DNA of 48,739 nucleotides from a virus, in the IMG/VR virus record IMGVR_UViG_3300025099_004370, positions 1 through 48,739 of that record; one strand, given 5' to 3'. Numbering within the stretch: the stretch's first letter is position 1; every line of letters starts with the position of its first letter. A program made the translations under genes and the position numbers. Below the pieces are notes generated by a model. The model had not been told where the DNA came from and did no database searches. It saw nothing but the letters and a program-made list of their open reading frames with translations. Of this stretch, positions 8,706-17,626 are shown in pieces.

Positions 8706-9107
8706 TTAAAATTTTGAGTTATAAACCATACGGTTCATTGAATTATCATTCATAGGATTATATAGGGGTGGTTCTTCAAAAGTCAAGAATAAAGTACCAT
8801 CACCTTTCATTGGTTTAATACTTTTCATCCTATCTACCCTAAATAATCTCCAGTCTGGTAAAGGTACACCTTTTTCATTAACTTTTAAAGAGGGCCCTGA
8901 AGTTTGGTAAGCTCTAATTACTGGGTTATTTTTTTTGGAATAACCGTATGCCACTGGTTGGATGACTCTAGCACTACCACCATCGGGTAATTTTTCATCA
9001 TCTAAGTACCTTAATTCACAAGTGTGCTTATTAGTGATAGCGTCTTTAATGACACTATTAGATACCTGTTCAGTAACTAACTGTATTAGGGACTCAAATA
9101 ATTCCAT
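8706..9107 (-). CDS. WYL-domain-like protein
   Basis: A 133-residue protein. The stretch DAITNKHTCELRYL, then RVIQPVAYGYSKKNNPVIRAYQ, then PDWRLFRVDRMKSIKPM matches the order of strands in WYL-type domains (helix, basic strand, ...xGxxxxxxxxxRAYQ..., ...WRLFRVDRI...). WYL domains bind ligands or nucleic acids and often sit on transcription regulators or defence proteins; here the domain stands alone without a helix-turn-helix. The stop of the upstream gene abuts this ATG. Role in the phage unknown. The family likeness is fairly strong, though not confirmed by a search. Confidence 0.6.
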   Translation of the reverse strand: MELFESLIQLVTEQVSNSVIKDAITNKHTCELRYLDDEKLPDGGSARVIQPVAYGYSKKNNPVIRAYQTSGPSLKVNEKGVPLPDWRLFRVDRMKSIKPMKGDGTLFLTFEEPPLYNPMNDNSMNRMVYNSKF

Positions 9108-9461
9108 TTATGCCGCAGGACTGTTAGTAGTAGCTTCAAATCCAGGTCCAGAATCTAAATTTCCAGCACTATATTCGTTATCTCTACTATATGTGTTAGT
9201 TTTAAGGTTGTTTACTCTTCCTGTGTTAGCTTCACCATTACCATGAATATCAGTACGAGTACCTATATCAGTACCATAAACATCTAAATGAATAGCATTT
9301 CCTCTTCCTTTATCATCACCATTAGCTAATGCGTTTGGGTGGTTAGGACTGTATCCATCACTATCGGAAACTGGATATACGTTTTTAACTAAGTTTTGAT
9401 TTCTATATTGTTCACTTAGTTTGGTTAATTGTTCACCGGGTTTGTTGTTACTTTCTGCCAT
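9108..9461 (-). CDS. Unknown hydrophilic protein
   Basis: A 117-residue protein rich in Asn, Gly, Asp and Ser, with no hydrophobic core apparent and no recognised motif. DGYSPNHPNALANGDDKGRGN and DVYGTDIGTRTDIHGNGEANTG look like loops or a mostly disordered chain. Its stop is directly followed by the ATG of the WYL-like gene, so it is part of the operon started near 10788. It may be a minor virion protein, since the operon begins with a late-type promoter. Confidence 0.6.
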   Translation of the reverse strand: MAESNNKPGEQLTKLSEQYRNQNLVKNVYPVSDSDGYSPNHPNALANGDDKGRGNAIHLDVYGTDIGTRTDIHGNGEANTGRVNNLKTNTYSRDNEYSAGNLDSGPGFEATTNSPAA

Positions 9462-9467
9462 AATATT

Positions 9468-9923
9468 TTATTTTAAAAGTTGTTTTATTCTATCTATCTC
9501 TTCATAAATAGCTCTGTTATTATTAATATCGTCTACTTTAGTAGCAATTTTTACCATTCTTACTTTAGTAGGGTTCTTACTTCTATCTTTTGTGTGTGTT
9601 TTTTTAAAAACATTTTCTTCCCCTGCATTCTGTCGGATTTTTTTAGACCTATATGTACCATCTCTTCTACCCTCCAGTGTATTGTTTATAAAATCTAACA
9701 TGTCGTCACCACCCACAACCTCGTACTCATTACCTTCTAGTTCGTTTTCCAACTCATGTTTTAACTTTTTAGCTTGGGTATGTGATAGAGAACCATCATT
9801 AACTAATGTATTACAACGACTATATCCCTTATCACTTGGTTCTAAATTAGATACTGAGGTTTGCAGCAACTCCACCAAATCTTTAGGTAGTGTGTATATA
9901 TCGTCCTTTAAATCTCTATTCAT
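9468..9923 (-). CDS. Unknown basic protein
   Basis: A 151-residue charged protein, mainly helical, with a Lys/Arg-rich middle (RRDGTYRSKKIRQNAGEENVF, then KKTHTKDRSKNPTKVR) suggesting nucleic-acid contact or disorder. No catalytic motif recognised. Its ATG overlaps the last codons of the upstream gene by eight bases (ATGAATAG), a sign of coupled translation. It sits second in the leftward operon from 10788. Confidence 0.6.
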   Translation of the reverse strand: MNRDLKDDIYTLPKDLVELLQTSVSNLEPSDKGYSRCNTLVNDGSLSHTQAKKLKHELENELEGNEYEVVGGDDMLDFINNTLEGRRDGTYRSKKIRQNAGEENVFKKTHTKDRSKNPTKVRMVKIATKVDDINNNRAIYEEIDRIKQLLK

Positions 9924-10788
9924 CCCAATCAGACTTTATCATATCAGTTAATTCACTCAAATCACCAACACCTTGAGCTTTAGCAAATTTTACTAAATTA
10001 CTTATTTTTCTATTTAGTATCGATGTTTCTTTTTCGGTTAGTTCACCACTTTCGGTATTTCCCGCCAAAATAACTTCAATCATGTTCTTAACCTTATCTT
10101 CGGCAATTTTTTGTAATTTTTCTTTTTCAGTTAATCTATGTCTAGTAAAAGAACCATCAACCTTATCCTTTTCTAACTTTTCTGGTCCCCGTTCTTTTTC
10201 TACTCTTTCTATAGCCTCATCTTTAGGTACCTCTAATTCATTTTCGTAATACTCTACAGCATCATCAAAATTTAATTGGTCAGTCTCATCCATTCCTAAA
10301 ATACTGGACTTATCAACCTCTTTAATTTCCTCAACCGATTCACCATAATACCTTGCAAATCCACGGCCCCTCATACCATTCCATGAAACCCCTTGTCGTG
10401 TTCCCTTCACTACATCGTCTGTAGTTTTTCTAGAACTTAAAGATTTTACATTTTCTACACCAGGTGGTAGTTTACTACTTTGTATAGAACCGTCAAAATC
10501 CAACAATTCAGTAACTTCACCAGTACCCTCTTCTTCATCATCATCTTCGGTATTTAATTCACCTAAAATATCATTTATAATAGCTAAATGTTTTTCTTTA
10601 TCATTTGTCTTAGAAGCCTCATCCAAACAAACAGCAGTAAATCTATCTGATTTTGGTTCGATATCAAACTTAAACACTTCAGATAAGGTCATAAAACTTA
10701 AGGGTGACACCTCTAAACCTTCATTTAATGTGTCCCTTAACTTAATAAGTTGGTCCGTAACTTGTGCTATTGCTTCTATTCTTTTCAT
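9916..10788 (-). CDS. Unknown acidic helical protein, first gene of leftward operon
   Basis: A 290-residue highly charged protein. N-terminal helix (EAIAQVTDQLIKLRDTLNEGL), an acidic stretch (EDDDEEEGTGE) near residue 95, and a long charged helical C-terminal half ending DMIKSDWDE. No family recognised; composition would suit a scaffold, core or regulatory protein, but nothing proves it. It starts 12 bases after a late-type TATTTATA box and is followed, with overlap, by four more unknown genes. Confidence 0.65.
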   Translation of the reverse strand: MKRIEAIAQVTDQLIKLRDTLNEGLEVSPLSFMTLSEVFKFDIEPKSDRFTAVCLDEASKTNDKEKHLAIINDILGELNTEDDDEEEGTGEVTELLDFDGSIQSSKLPPGVENVKSLSSRKTTDDVVKGTRQGVSWNGMRGRGFARYYGESVEEIKEVDKSSILGMDETDQLNFDDAVEYYENELEVPKDEAIERVEKERGPEKLEKDKVDGSFTRHRLTEKEKLQKIAEDKVKNMIEVILAGNTESGELTEKETSILNRKISNLVKFAKAQGVGDLSELTDMIKSDWDE

Positions 10789-10800
10789 AATCCTTTTATT

Positions 10801-10808
10801 TATAAATA
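10801..10808 (-). promoter_or_regulatory. TATTTATA late-type promoter box (leftward operon)
   Basis: Minus strand reads GATATTTATAAATAAAAGGATTATG; the octamer is 12 bases before the ATG at 10788. The AT-rich tail with AAAAGG resembles that of the boxes at 18770 and 21260. It likely drives the minus operon toward base 1. Confidence 0.5.
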
Positions 10809-10826
10809 TCTAAACCAATCAAATAG

Positions 10827-10834
10827 TATTTATT
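10827..10834 (+). promoter_or_regulatory. TATTTATT late-type promoter box (LamG-like gene)
   Basis: One mismatch to TATTTATA, five bases before the ATG at 10840. It forms a divergent pair with the minus box at 10801-10808 and would give a leaderless or nearly leaderless mRNA. Confidence 0.4.
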
Positions 10835-10839
10835 ATTAT

Positions 10840-13374
10840 ATGGGAACCCAGAATTTAAATAATTATTATTTTAATCGATTGGATACTAAATTAAATTATA
10901 GTTCTTACTATGATATATTTTTAGCGTCTGATGAAAGAGACTTTAACCAACAAGTGGTTTATTCTAATGCCATAATAAATGCAACTTCAGGTGATAGTTT
11001 ACCGGTATGGATTGACTTAAATGATTTAGCTTGTTCTGAACAACCACTAGAAAATTGTACATCACAGACTGGTGCAAGTCTGGCAAATACCCTAGTAGTT
11101 GTAAGTAAGAATTATTGGCCAAAAGCAAAATATCAATGTGAGTGTCCCTATAGTGGCAGTTCTTTTAATTTTACTGTATGTGATGCTAGTTGGACAGGGA
11201 TGGATAATGGTAGTTTACCACCCCCGACACCATTTGCACCATATTGTTATTATTTAAGAAAGAATTATATAAATACCGCACAAAGATTCTCAACGAATTT
11301 AATTTCTAAAGAATTAAAACTAAGACAAGTTCGTCCTTTAACAAACGGGGGAGCACCAAATACTACTATCGACACATCTATTGTAAGTGCAACTGACTCG
11401 TCAGGGTATTATGAAGAACTTAGAGGTGGGTTTTACCAAGGATTTTATAAATTATATGGGTACCCATATGAAGTATTACCAACCAGACCAAATAGAGGTT
11501 GGTCTTTTGAGACTTATTTAAAAATTAATACTGTGGGAAGTACTATATACGGACCGGATGATACACCACCATATGATGGGTCACAAGGTGTGTATGGTAA
11601 TTGTTACAATAGTAGTGGTTATAATAGGTTTATTAATTTTTTAAGTGGCGTGGCGGTGTCCGTCACCTTTAGTGCGGCGACTATATGTAGGCCACCCACA
11701 GAAACACCATCAGGAGCCAATATACCACAAGCCCTTTTAAATTATAGTCCACCCTCCCTACCATCTAATAATGGTGGATTCTTCTTTTATAAAGGTGTAC
11801 GAGCAGAAGATAAATGGGGGTTTAGTGGGAGTAACATAGACACTTATTACGAAAATTTATCAGCTTGTACCAGTATTTCAGGTATTACCGGATGCTGTAA
11901 TACCGAAGAAGAAACAGTTAAATTATTATATCAAAACCAATCAGAAAATGCTCAGTATGACGTATACAATAATGCTTTAGGTTTTAGGTTAACCGATGAT
12001 ATGAGAATAGGTTATAGAACTTTAAGGTATACAGGGGAGTGTATAACTACCGGAGGTACACAATTAGATATGGTAAATGATTGTGATACTGGTAAAACTT
12101 TTTTCTGTGATTATGAAATAGAAGAAAGTTATTCTGACCCTATTTGTGCTTTTATAACTAAGAGTGGTAATTGTCAAGACACGTGGGTACAAATAGATGT
12201 TGTGTTTAGAAGGAACTTAGAGTTGGAGGACTGTGACATATTCAACTACGGAGGGATAAACGACCTTGTAAAAGTAAGAACCGATAAATTCCAAAGATAT
12301 GGACGACATGAAGGTGGGACAGCGGGACCTTTCGGGTGTAATCCACAAACTTCACCTTCACAAACTAAACCATGTTGTGATGAATACCCACCATTTATAG
12401 GTGATGCTTATTTTGATTTTAGATGTGATGGGCCACAAATGAAAAAATGGTTCGATGATAGGGTGTACAGATTAGGGACATTAACATTTTATGTTAATGG
12501 TAGAATAGTTCACGAAGTTAAAAACTTCGAAGAAATAATACCTAGACAATTAAACACCAATAAACAAACACAGGTTGGGGTTAGTTACAATATGTCTTGG
12601 GGTGGTGGGGCACTAGGACTTTCATCCGCTCTTATACCTAGTGTAGATTGTAACCAAAGTTGGGTACAATTTAATCCTAATGCAGAACAAACTTTAATAA
12701 GAGATAATTTTGGGGGTACTTTTGTTGGGGGTATTTCACAAATGATGTACTATGTAGAACCTTTAACACCTGACGAAATTTATCATAATTTTACAATCAA
12801 CAGAGAACGATATAATTTAATTGACTGTGAAGAGTGTAAAAACTGTAATAATGGGTGTATAGATTGTGACCTACCCAGTGATGGAGAAGGGACATTTATT
12901 CCAGAATCTACAGGTACTACTCAGGCTACTACTGGTGGTACATTAGTAGTTTTAGTGACGTGTGATGATATTGACGGAAACGGAGAGGCTTCTCCCCTTC
13001 TTGGTTTAGGGACCTACCAATGTGTTGACTTTAATGCGTCGGTTGGTGATACCTTTAAAGGTAACCCATTCCCACTTTCCTTCTTGGGTGGTAATGTATC
13101 TGCATGGAATGGTTATGATAGAACTTGGATGGTAGCAGTAACTGGAGGACCGTGCGTTATAGATTATGTTAACCCAACGTTAAATACGGGAGGTGTATGG
13201 CAAAACCTTTCTTCATACACCTATGGTGTGCAGGCAAACGAGATAAATCAAAATGATTGTCCTAGATGCTGTAATGAAATTCCAAATGGATGGCAAGAAA
13301 ATACTTTTGGTGGTCTTTGGGGTGGATTAGTACCAAACCCTGAAACAGGAGCTTGTTGGGCTGCGTGTCCATAA
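10840..13374 (+). CDS. Cysteine-rich virion protein with LamG-like region
   Basis: An 844-residue protein. The start at 10840 is chosen over an in-frame ATG at 10750, which would run through the divergent promoter region and into the upstream gene. The N-terminus (NYYFNRLDTKLNYSSYYDIFLASDERDFN) resembles structural proteins of other large myophages. GWSFETYLKIN, GTLTFYVNGRIVHEVKNFEEI and FVGGISQMMYYVEPLTPDEIYHNF are the strands expected of a split LamG/concanavalin-like jelly roll, a fold that often binds sugar. Cysteines are unusually frequent, with a cluster CEECKNCNNGCIDCD near residue 670 and CPRCC near the end. Likely a fibre, decoration or adsorption protein. Confidence 0.7.
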   Translation: MGTQNLNNYYFNRLDTKLNYSSYYDIFLASDERDFNQQVVYSNAIINATSGDSLPVWIDLNDLACSEQPLENCTSQTGASLANTLVVVSKNYWPKAKYQCECPYSGSSFNFTVCDASWTGMDNGSLPPPTPFAPYCYYLRKNYINTAQRFSTNLISKELKLRQVRPLTNGGAPNTTIDTSIVSATDSSGYYEELRGGFYQGFYKLYGYPYEVLPTRPNRGWSFETYLKINTVGSTIYGPDDTPPYDGSQGVYGNCYNSSGYNRFINFLSGVAVSVTFSAATICRPPTETPSGANIPQALLNYSPPSLPSNNGGFFFYKGVRAEDKWGFSGSNIDTYYENLSACTSISGITGCCNTEEETVKLLYQNQSENAQYDVYNNALGFRLTDDMRIGYRTLRYTGECITTGGTQLDMVNDCDTGKTFFCDYEIEESYSDPICAFITKSGNCQDTWVQIDVVFRRNLELEDCDIFNYGGINDLVKVRTDKFQRYGRHEGGTAGPFGCNPQTSPSQTKPCCDEYPPFIGDAYFDFRCDGPQMKKWFDDRVYRLGTLTFYVNGRIVHEVKNFEEIIPRQLNTNKQTQVGVSYNMSWGGGALGLSSALIPSVDCNQSWVQFNPNAEQTLIRDNFGGTFVGGISQMMYYVEPLTPDEIYHNFTINRERYNLIDCEECKNCNNGCIDCDLPSDGEGTFIPESTGTTQATTGGTLVVLVTCDDIDGNGEASPLLGLGTYQCVDFNASVGDTFKGNPFPLSFLGGNVSAWNGYDRTWMVAVTGGPCVIDYVNPTLNTGGVWQNLSSYTYGVQANEINQNDCPRCCNEIPNGWQENTFGGLWGGLVPNPETGACWAACP

Positions 13375-13406
13375 AAAATACCTAAAGGAATAACACATAT
13401 AGATGA

Positions 13407-13414
13407 TATTTATA
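13407..13414 (+). promoter_or_regulatory. TATTTATA late-type promoter box
   Basis: Exact octamer 13 bases before the ATG at 13428, in the short gap after the LamG-like gene. Confidence 0.5.
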
Positions 13415-13427
13415 TAAAAACAAAATA

Positions 13428-13811
13428 ATGGAATTTTTTATTAGAAAAGACTCAATAGAACCAATACTTAAAATGCAGTTGGTACAAGATGGAAGAAATG
13501 ACTTCAGAGATTTCCACAAAAAACTAGCAAACTCTAGTATTTATTTTTCTATGAAAGACACTGTAACCGGAATACCTAAAGTAGTAAATCAAACAGCGGG
13601 TATTGTAAGTAAAACCCCCACATCCTTAAATTCAGATATAGAATATTACATATATTATAAGTGGAGGAAACGTGATGTTAAAAAAACGGGTAGATTTGAA
13701 GGTCAATTTATTGTATATTTTCATGATGACAATACCGAACTAATAGCTCCTATTAGAGAAGATTTATTTATTAATATTTCAGAATCCTTTGTTAAATCTC
13801 CTTGTAATTAA
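13428..13811 (+). CDS. Unknown small protein, possible minor virion component
   Basis: A 127-residue protein, beta-rich by eye (FIRKDSIEPILKMQLVQDG, YFSMKDTVTGIPKVVNQTA, YYIYYKWRKRDVKKTGRFEG, then QFIVYFHDDNTELIAPIRED). This strand pattern is like small tail or baseplate-associated beta domains, but no family is recognised. It has its own late-type box and lies between a virion protein and the polymerase gene, whose early-type promoter begins right after this stop. Confidence 0.65.
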   Translation: MEFFIRKDSIEPILKMQLVQDGRNDFRDFHKKLANSSIYFSMKDTVTGIPKVVNQTAGIVSKTPTSLNSDIEYYIYYKWRKRDVKKTGRFEGQFIVYFHDDNTELIAPIREDLFINISESFVKSPCN

Positions 13812-13813
13812 TA

Positions 13814-13845
13814 TTTGATTACTAGACTTTCTTTACCTATCTTTG
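13814..13845 (+). promoter_or_regulatory. Host-type promoter for DNA polymerase
   Basis: TTTG at 13814-13817, a 20-base spacer, and TATCTTTG at 13838-13845: a full match to the Bacteroidota TTTG/TAnnTTTG pattern. It implies transcription by unmodified host RNA polymerase. It also decides the start of the polymerase gene, since an upstream in-frame TTG at 13815 lies inside the promoter. Confidence 0.75.
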
Positions 13846-13856
13846 TATGTAATCAC

Positions 13857-16601
13857 ATGCAAGAATTAAACAAAGAACATATGACAGAAAAAGCTACTCC
13901 AGAGGAGATAGAAGCGTTTTTACTTGGTAATGACCCAGAAAAATATATTGTAGCCTTGGAATATGGGTGGAGAAGTAGTAAAATATATAAAATAAAAGAG
14001 TACCCTGATAGGGGTAAAGTTATTGAGACTGATACTTTTATTCCTTTTTGCTGGGTTGGTGATTTAAGTAAGAAAAATTTTTATAACGGGAGTAAGCACG
14101 CTCAAAAACAAGCCATATCTAAACACGGTATTTTAATAGAAAAATTACATAGTGGTAATGATGATAGATTATCTACCGGATTAACCTATCTAATAAAAAC
14201 CACAAAAACATATAGAGATTTAGTAAGTTTTTTTAGACAGGGTGGATTGAATCCGTGGGATAGTGACAATAGAGACGCTATTATGATTCTACCCCCAATA
14301 GAACAGTATTTAGTACAAAAAGAAAAGAGGTTATTTAAAGGTTTTGAAGAATACGATGACATACATAGATTTGTTTTTGATTTGGAGACCACATCCTTAA
14401 ACCCCGAAGATGGTAGGATTTTTATGGTGGGTATGAAGGATAATAGAGGGTTCGAAAAAGTCATAGAGATTGGTGAAAGTGAGACGGAAGAATCAGAAGC
14501 AATATACGAATTCTTTAATACTATAGAGAAATTAAAGCCAACAATTATAGGTGGGTACAACTCATCCAACTTCGACTGGAACTGGTTATTCAAAAGAGCG
14601 GAAATATTACAGATGGACACAACCAGATTTAAAACCTTAAACCCAAATGAAGGTTATAAGATTAATGATGGTGTTTTAAAGTTAGGGGCGGAAATTGAGG
14701 ATTATAAACAAATAAAAATATGGGGGTATAATTCATTAGATATCGCTCATGCTGTCAGACGTGCACAAACTATAAATTCTGAGATAAAGAGTTGGGGGTT
14801 AAAATATATAACACAATTTTCTAATTCTGAAAAACCTAATCGAGTTTATGTTGATGGGGATAAAATCGCTTCCACTTACAGAGAAAATAAAGAGTTTTAC
14901 TTAAATGTTGAAAATGGAAAATATAAACCTGTTGGTGGTGAAGGGTTGTTTAACATAGATAAAAAATTTCCAAAAGTCTATAAAAGGGTTGGTGGGGCAG
15001 AAATAGTAGAACAATACCTAATGGATGATTTATGGGAAACCATGGAAGTAGACGGACAATTCAATCAAGCTTCGTTTCTTCTCGCTAGTATGGTACCAAC
15101 ATCATATGAAAGAGTATCTACTATGGGTACCGCTACTTTATGGAAAATGTTAATGTTAGCTTGGTCCTACCACAAAGGTTTAGCTGTTCCAGCAAAAGAT
15201 TCTAAAAGACCTTTTGTCGGAGGATTATCCAGACTTGTAAAAACAGGATACTCAACCAACGTATTGAAGTTGGATTTTAGTTCACTCTATCCATCCATAC
15301 AGTTAGTACATAATGTTTTTCCAGAGTGTGATATTACAGATGCTATGAAAGGTATGTTAAAATATTTTAGAGATACCAGAATTATGTATAAAAATTTGGC
15401 TTCTGAATACTACTCTAAAGACAAAAAGAAATCTGAGTCTTACGGTAGAAAACAACTACCTATTAAGATTTTTATAAACTCTATGTTTGGTTCTTTGTCT
15501 GCTCCACAGGTTTTTCCTTGGGGTGATATGAATATGGGTGAAAAAGTAACTTGTACTGCTAGACAATATCTAAGACAAATGGTTAGGTTTTTTATGGCTA
15601 AAGGTTATGACCCATTAGTTATGGATACGGATGGGGTAAATTTTTCTTGTCCTTTAGATGTGGAGGATAGGAGCTATACTGGTTTAGGTAATAATGAATT
15701 GGTTAAAGAGGGTAAAGAATATAAAGGTAGTGAAGCCGATGTAGCAGAATATAATGACTTATTCATGAGAGGAGAGATGGGGTTAGACACTGATGGACAA
15801 TGGCCTTCCTGTATTAATGTAGCTAGAAAAAATTATGCTTTATTAATGGCTAATGGAAAAGTTAAATTAACAGGAAACTCAATCAAATCTAAAAAAATAC
15901 AAGGTTATTTAGAAACTTTTATTGATAAGGGGTTAAGGATGTTATTAGAAGGTAAAGGTGGTGATTTTGTGGAGTACTATTACGAGTATTTACAAAAAAT
16001 ATACGACAGAGATATACTACTTGCAAAAATAGCCAATAAATCTAGAGTAAAACAAACGATAGAATCTTATAAAAAAAGATGTACCCAAAGAACTAAAGCA
16101 GGTAATTTAATGGCTAGACAAGCACATATGGAATTAGTTATTGCTAATAATGTACAAGTATCTTTAGGTGATACAATTTATTATGTTAATAATGGTACTG
16201 CTATGTCACATGGGGACGTGCAAAGAAAAAAGAAAAAAGATGGGACCGAAGAAATTGTTTTAAACTCGTATTTAATTTCTGAAAATGATTTAGAGAATGG
16301 GATGAAGGGTGAATATAACGTTCCTAGATATATAAACACATTCAATAAAAGAGTTGAGCCGTTATTGGTTTGTTTTAAACCAGAAGTCAGAGACTCCTTA
16401 TTAAAGAAAAAACCTGAGGATAGAGAGTATTATACTAAAACACAATGTGAATTAATTAATGGTATACCTAGAAAAGAAGCCGACCAAGACGCGTTAGAGG
16501 ATATCTTAACATTATCGAATGAAGAAAAGGAGTATTGGGAAAAAACCAAAGTAAGTGAAAATTACTTTATGGAAGAATTAGGAATCCTTGAGTCCATCTG
16601 A
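13857..16601 (+). CDS. Family B DNA polymerase
   Basis: Replicative polymerase with 3'-5' proofreading. About 914 residues from the ATG at 13857, the first one after the host-type promoter; ATG at 13881 is also possible. Exonuclease site: FDLETT (Asp175 of motif Exo I), YNSSNFDWNWLF (Exo II) and YNSLDIAHA nearby. Polymerase motif A is DFSSLYPSI (Asp473), motif B KIFINSMFGS (Lys537), motif C MDTDG (Asp590 and Asp592). Motif C has Gly where many relatives have Ser (DTDS), as in some phage enzymes. Length is close to T4 gp43 (898). The 3' end overlaps the convergent fibre gene by 24 bases. No inserted intein or intron is visible. Confidence 0.96.
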   Translation: MQELNKEHMTEKATPEEIEAFLLGNDPEKYIVALEYGWRSSKIYKIKEYPDRGKVIETDTFIPFCWVGDLSKKNFYNGSKHAQKQAISKHGILIEKLHSGNDDRLSTGLTYLIKTTKTYRDLVSFFRQGGLNPWDSDNRDAIMILPPIEQYLVQKEKRLFKGFEEYDDIHRFVFDLETTSLNPEDGRIFMVGMKDNRGFEKVIEIGESETEESEAIYEFFNTIEKLKPTIIGGYNSSNFDWNWLFKRAEILQMDTTRFKTLNPNEGYKINDGVLKLGAEIEDYKQIKIWGYNSLDIAHAVRRAQTINSEIKSWGLKYITQFSNSEKPNRVYVDGDKIASTYRENKEFYLNVENGKYKPVGGEGLFNIDKKFPKVYKRVGGAEIVEQYLMDDLWETMEVDGQFNQASFLLASMVPTSYERVSTMGTATLWKMLMLAWSYHKGLAVPAKDSKRPFVGGLSRLVKTGYSTNVLKLDFSSLYPSIQLVHNVFPECDITDAMKGMLKYFRDTRIMYKNLASEYYSKDKKKSESYGRKQLPIKIFINSMFGSLSAPQVFPWGDMNMGEKVTCTARQYLRQMVRFFMAKGYDPLVMDTDGVNFSCPLDVEDRSYTGLGNNELVKEGKEYKGSEADVAEYNDLFMRGEMGLDTDGQWPSCINVARKNYALLMANGKVKLTGNSIKSKKIQGYLETFIDKGLRMLLEGKGGDFVEYYYEYLQKIYDRDILLAKIANKSRVKQTIESYKKRCTQRTKAGNLMARQAHMELVIANNVQVSLGDTIYYVNNGTAMSHGDVQRKKKKDGTEEIVLNSYLISENDLENGMKGEYNVPRYINTFNKRVEPLLVCFKPEVRDSLLKKKPEDREYYTKTQCELINGIPRKEADQDALEDILTLSNEEKEYWEKTKVSENYFMEELGILESI

Positions 16602-17624
16602 AGAAGTAATCACCCAGTAGGATAATTCGGAAACAAAAACCAACTCCACACAACTATCACCATCTAAAGTTATAGAATCCCATCTATTATCTATTTTACC
16701 CATGTCCGGTACTATCTCTACTTCAGATAATGATTTTATTTTTACTTTTGTATCTTTTTTAGAATTTAATGTTAACTTACATGCTTTATTAGTAACAATT
16801 AAATATTCTCCATTAGTCACATAATCCTCATTAATAACTTTTACCACTGAATCAGGTTCTTTAGTGGTGGACTCGGAGGATATAGACCCACCGTTTATAT
16901 TTAAATTTTTTATCACACCTAGTAAAGCAACGGAAAGTAATTTGTAGTCTATATTATCCGGTCGCCCTAAACTATCATATATTACTAATTCTCTATAACC
17001 TAGGTCGTGTAAGTCTTCAGCCATCATTCCGAATCCTGAAGCACCTGTTTCTTTGTAATTAAAAAAGTAAGAATTAAGACCTAATAACTTATGGTACCTA
17101 TTTGGTGGTACGGATTGTAAGTTGGTTTTGTACCTTCGAGATGATGAAGGTCCCCTAACTACATTTCCATCATTATCTAAACCTAAGTCCATTGGTACCG
17201 CAGCTACAGGTAACAAACCTAATTTGTGTATTTGTAGACTACTTGCTTTGATACCAGGGGTTGTACTACCACCACTTAGTGGGTATGTTGGGGCCTTACC
17301 TATAGCTAGTACCGGTGACATACCAGTCACCCCAGAAAAACTAGTCACAGTAACCGTACAAGTAGCCGATGTAGACGAAAAAGAACCAACCACAAAAGTA
17401 TTAGCTGTAGAACACCCACTACACGCAACACATGTAGTTAAAGCTGACCAGGTATAGTCGGCATAACTAAAAAATTCCCCAGCACCACTTATGGATTGAC
17501 CAACAGTTAAGCCAGAACCCACATTCAAACTTTGACCCATTTCTGTGGCACCAGAAAATAATACTGTATTGCCAGAATGTTGTTTTAATTGTCTACCGTA
17601 ATCTACTTTTGTAAAAAATCCCAT
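16578..17624 (-). CDS. Fibre/tail protein with S74-type intramolecular chaperone
   Basis: A 348-residue protein. Residues 1-155 are Gly/Ser/Thr-rich beta sequence with a CVACSGC cluster near 65, typical of a short fibre. Residues about 160-245 match the peptidase S74 chaperone domain: SSRRYK (Ser161, Lys166 in place of SDxRxK), FGMMAEDL, IYDSLGRPDNIDYKLLSVALLGVI. In this family the Ser/Lys pair cuts the domain off after trimer folding. Unusually, about 100 more residues follow it, ending in beta strands with WDSITLDGDSC. It lies two bases after the gp13-like neck gene and converges on the polymerase gene. Confidence 0.8.
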   Translation of the reverse strand: MGFFTKVDYGRQLKQHSGNTVLFSGATEMGQSLNVGSGLTVGQSISGAGEFFSYADYTWSALTTCVACSGCSTANTFVVGSFSSTSATCTVTVTSFSGVTGMSPVLAIGKAPTYPLSGGSTTPGIKASSLQIHKLGLLPVAAVPMDLGLDNDGNVVRGPSSSRRYKTNLQSVPPNRYHKLLGLNSYFFNYKETGASGFGMMAEDLHDLGYRELVIYDSLGRPDNIDYKLLSVALLGVIKNLNINGGSISSESTTKEPDSVVKVINEDYVTNGEYLIVTNKACKLTLNSKKDTKVKIKSLSEVEIVPDMGKIDNRWDSITLDGDSCVELVFVSELSYWVITSSDGLKDS

Positions 17625-17626
17625 AA

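Noticed and set aside
10750-10839. In-frame ATG 90 bases upstream of the LamG-like protein start
   Set aside because: It would code through the divergent promoter boxes and into the upstream gene, and its sequence (NLCYCFYSFHNPF) does not look like the start of a virion protein.
13815-13856. TTG start for DNA polymerase
   Set aside because: The segment is a clear host-type promoter, so the TTG would lie upstream of the transcription start.
14186-14620. 144-codon frame opposite the polymerase gene
   Set aside because: Antisense to a conserved exonuclease domain; no start signal and low-complexity translation.
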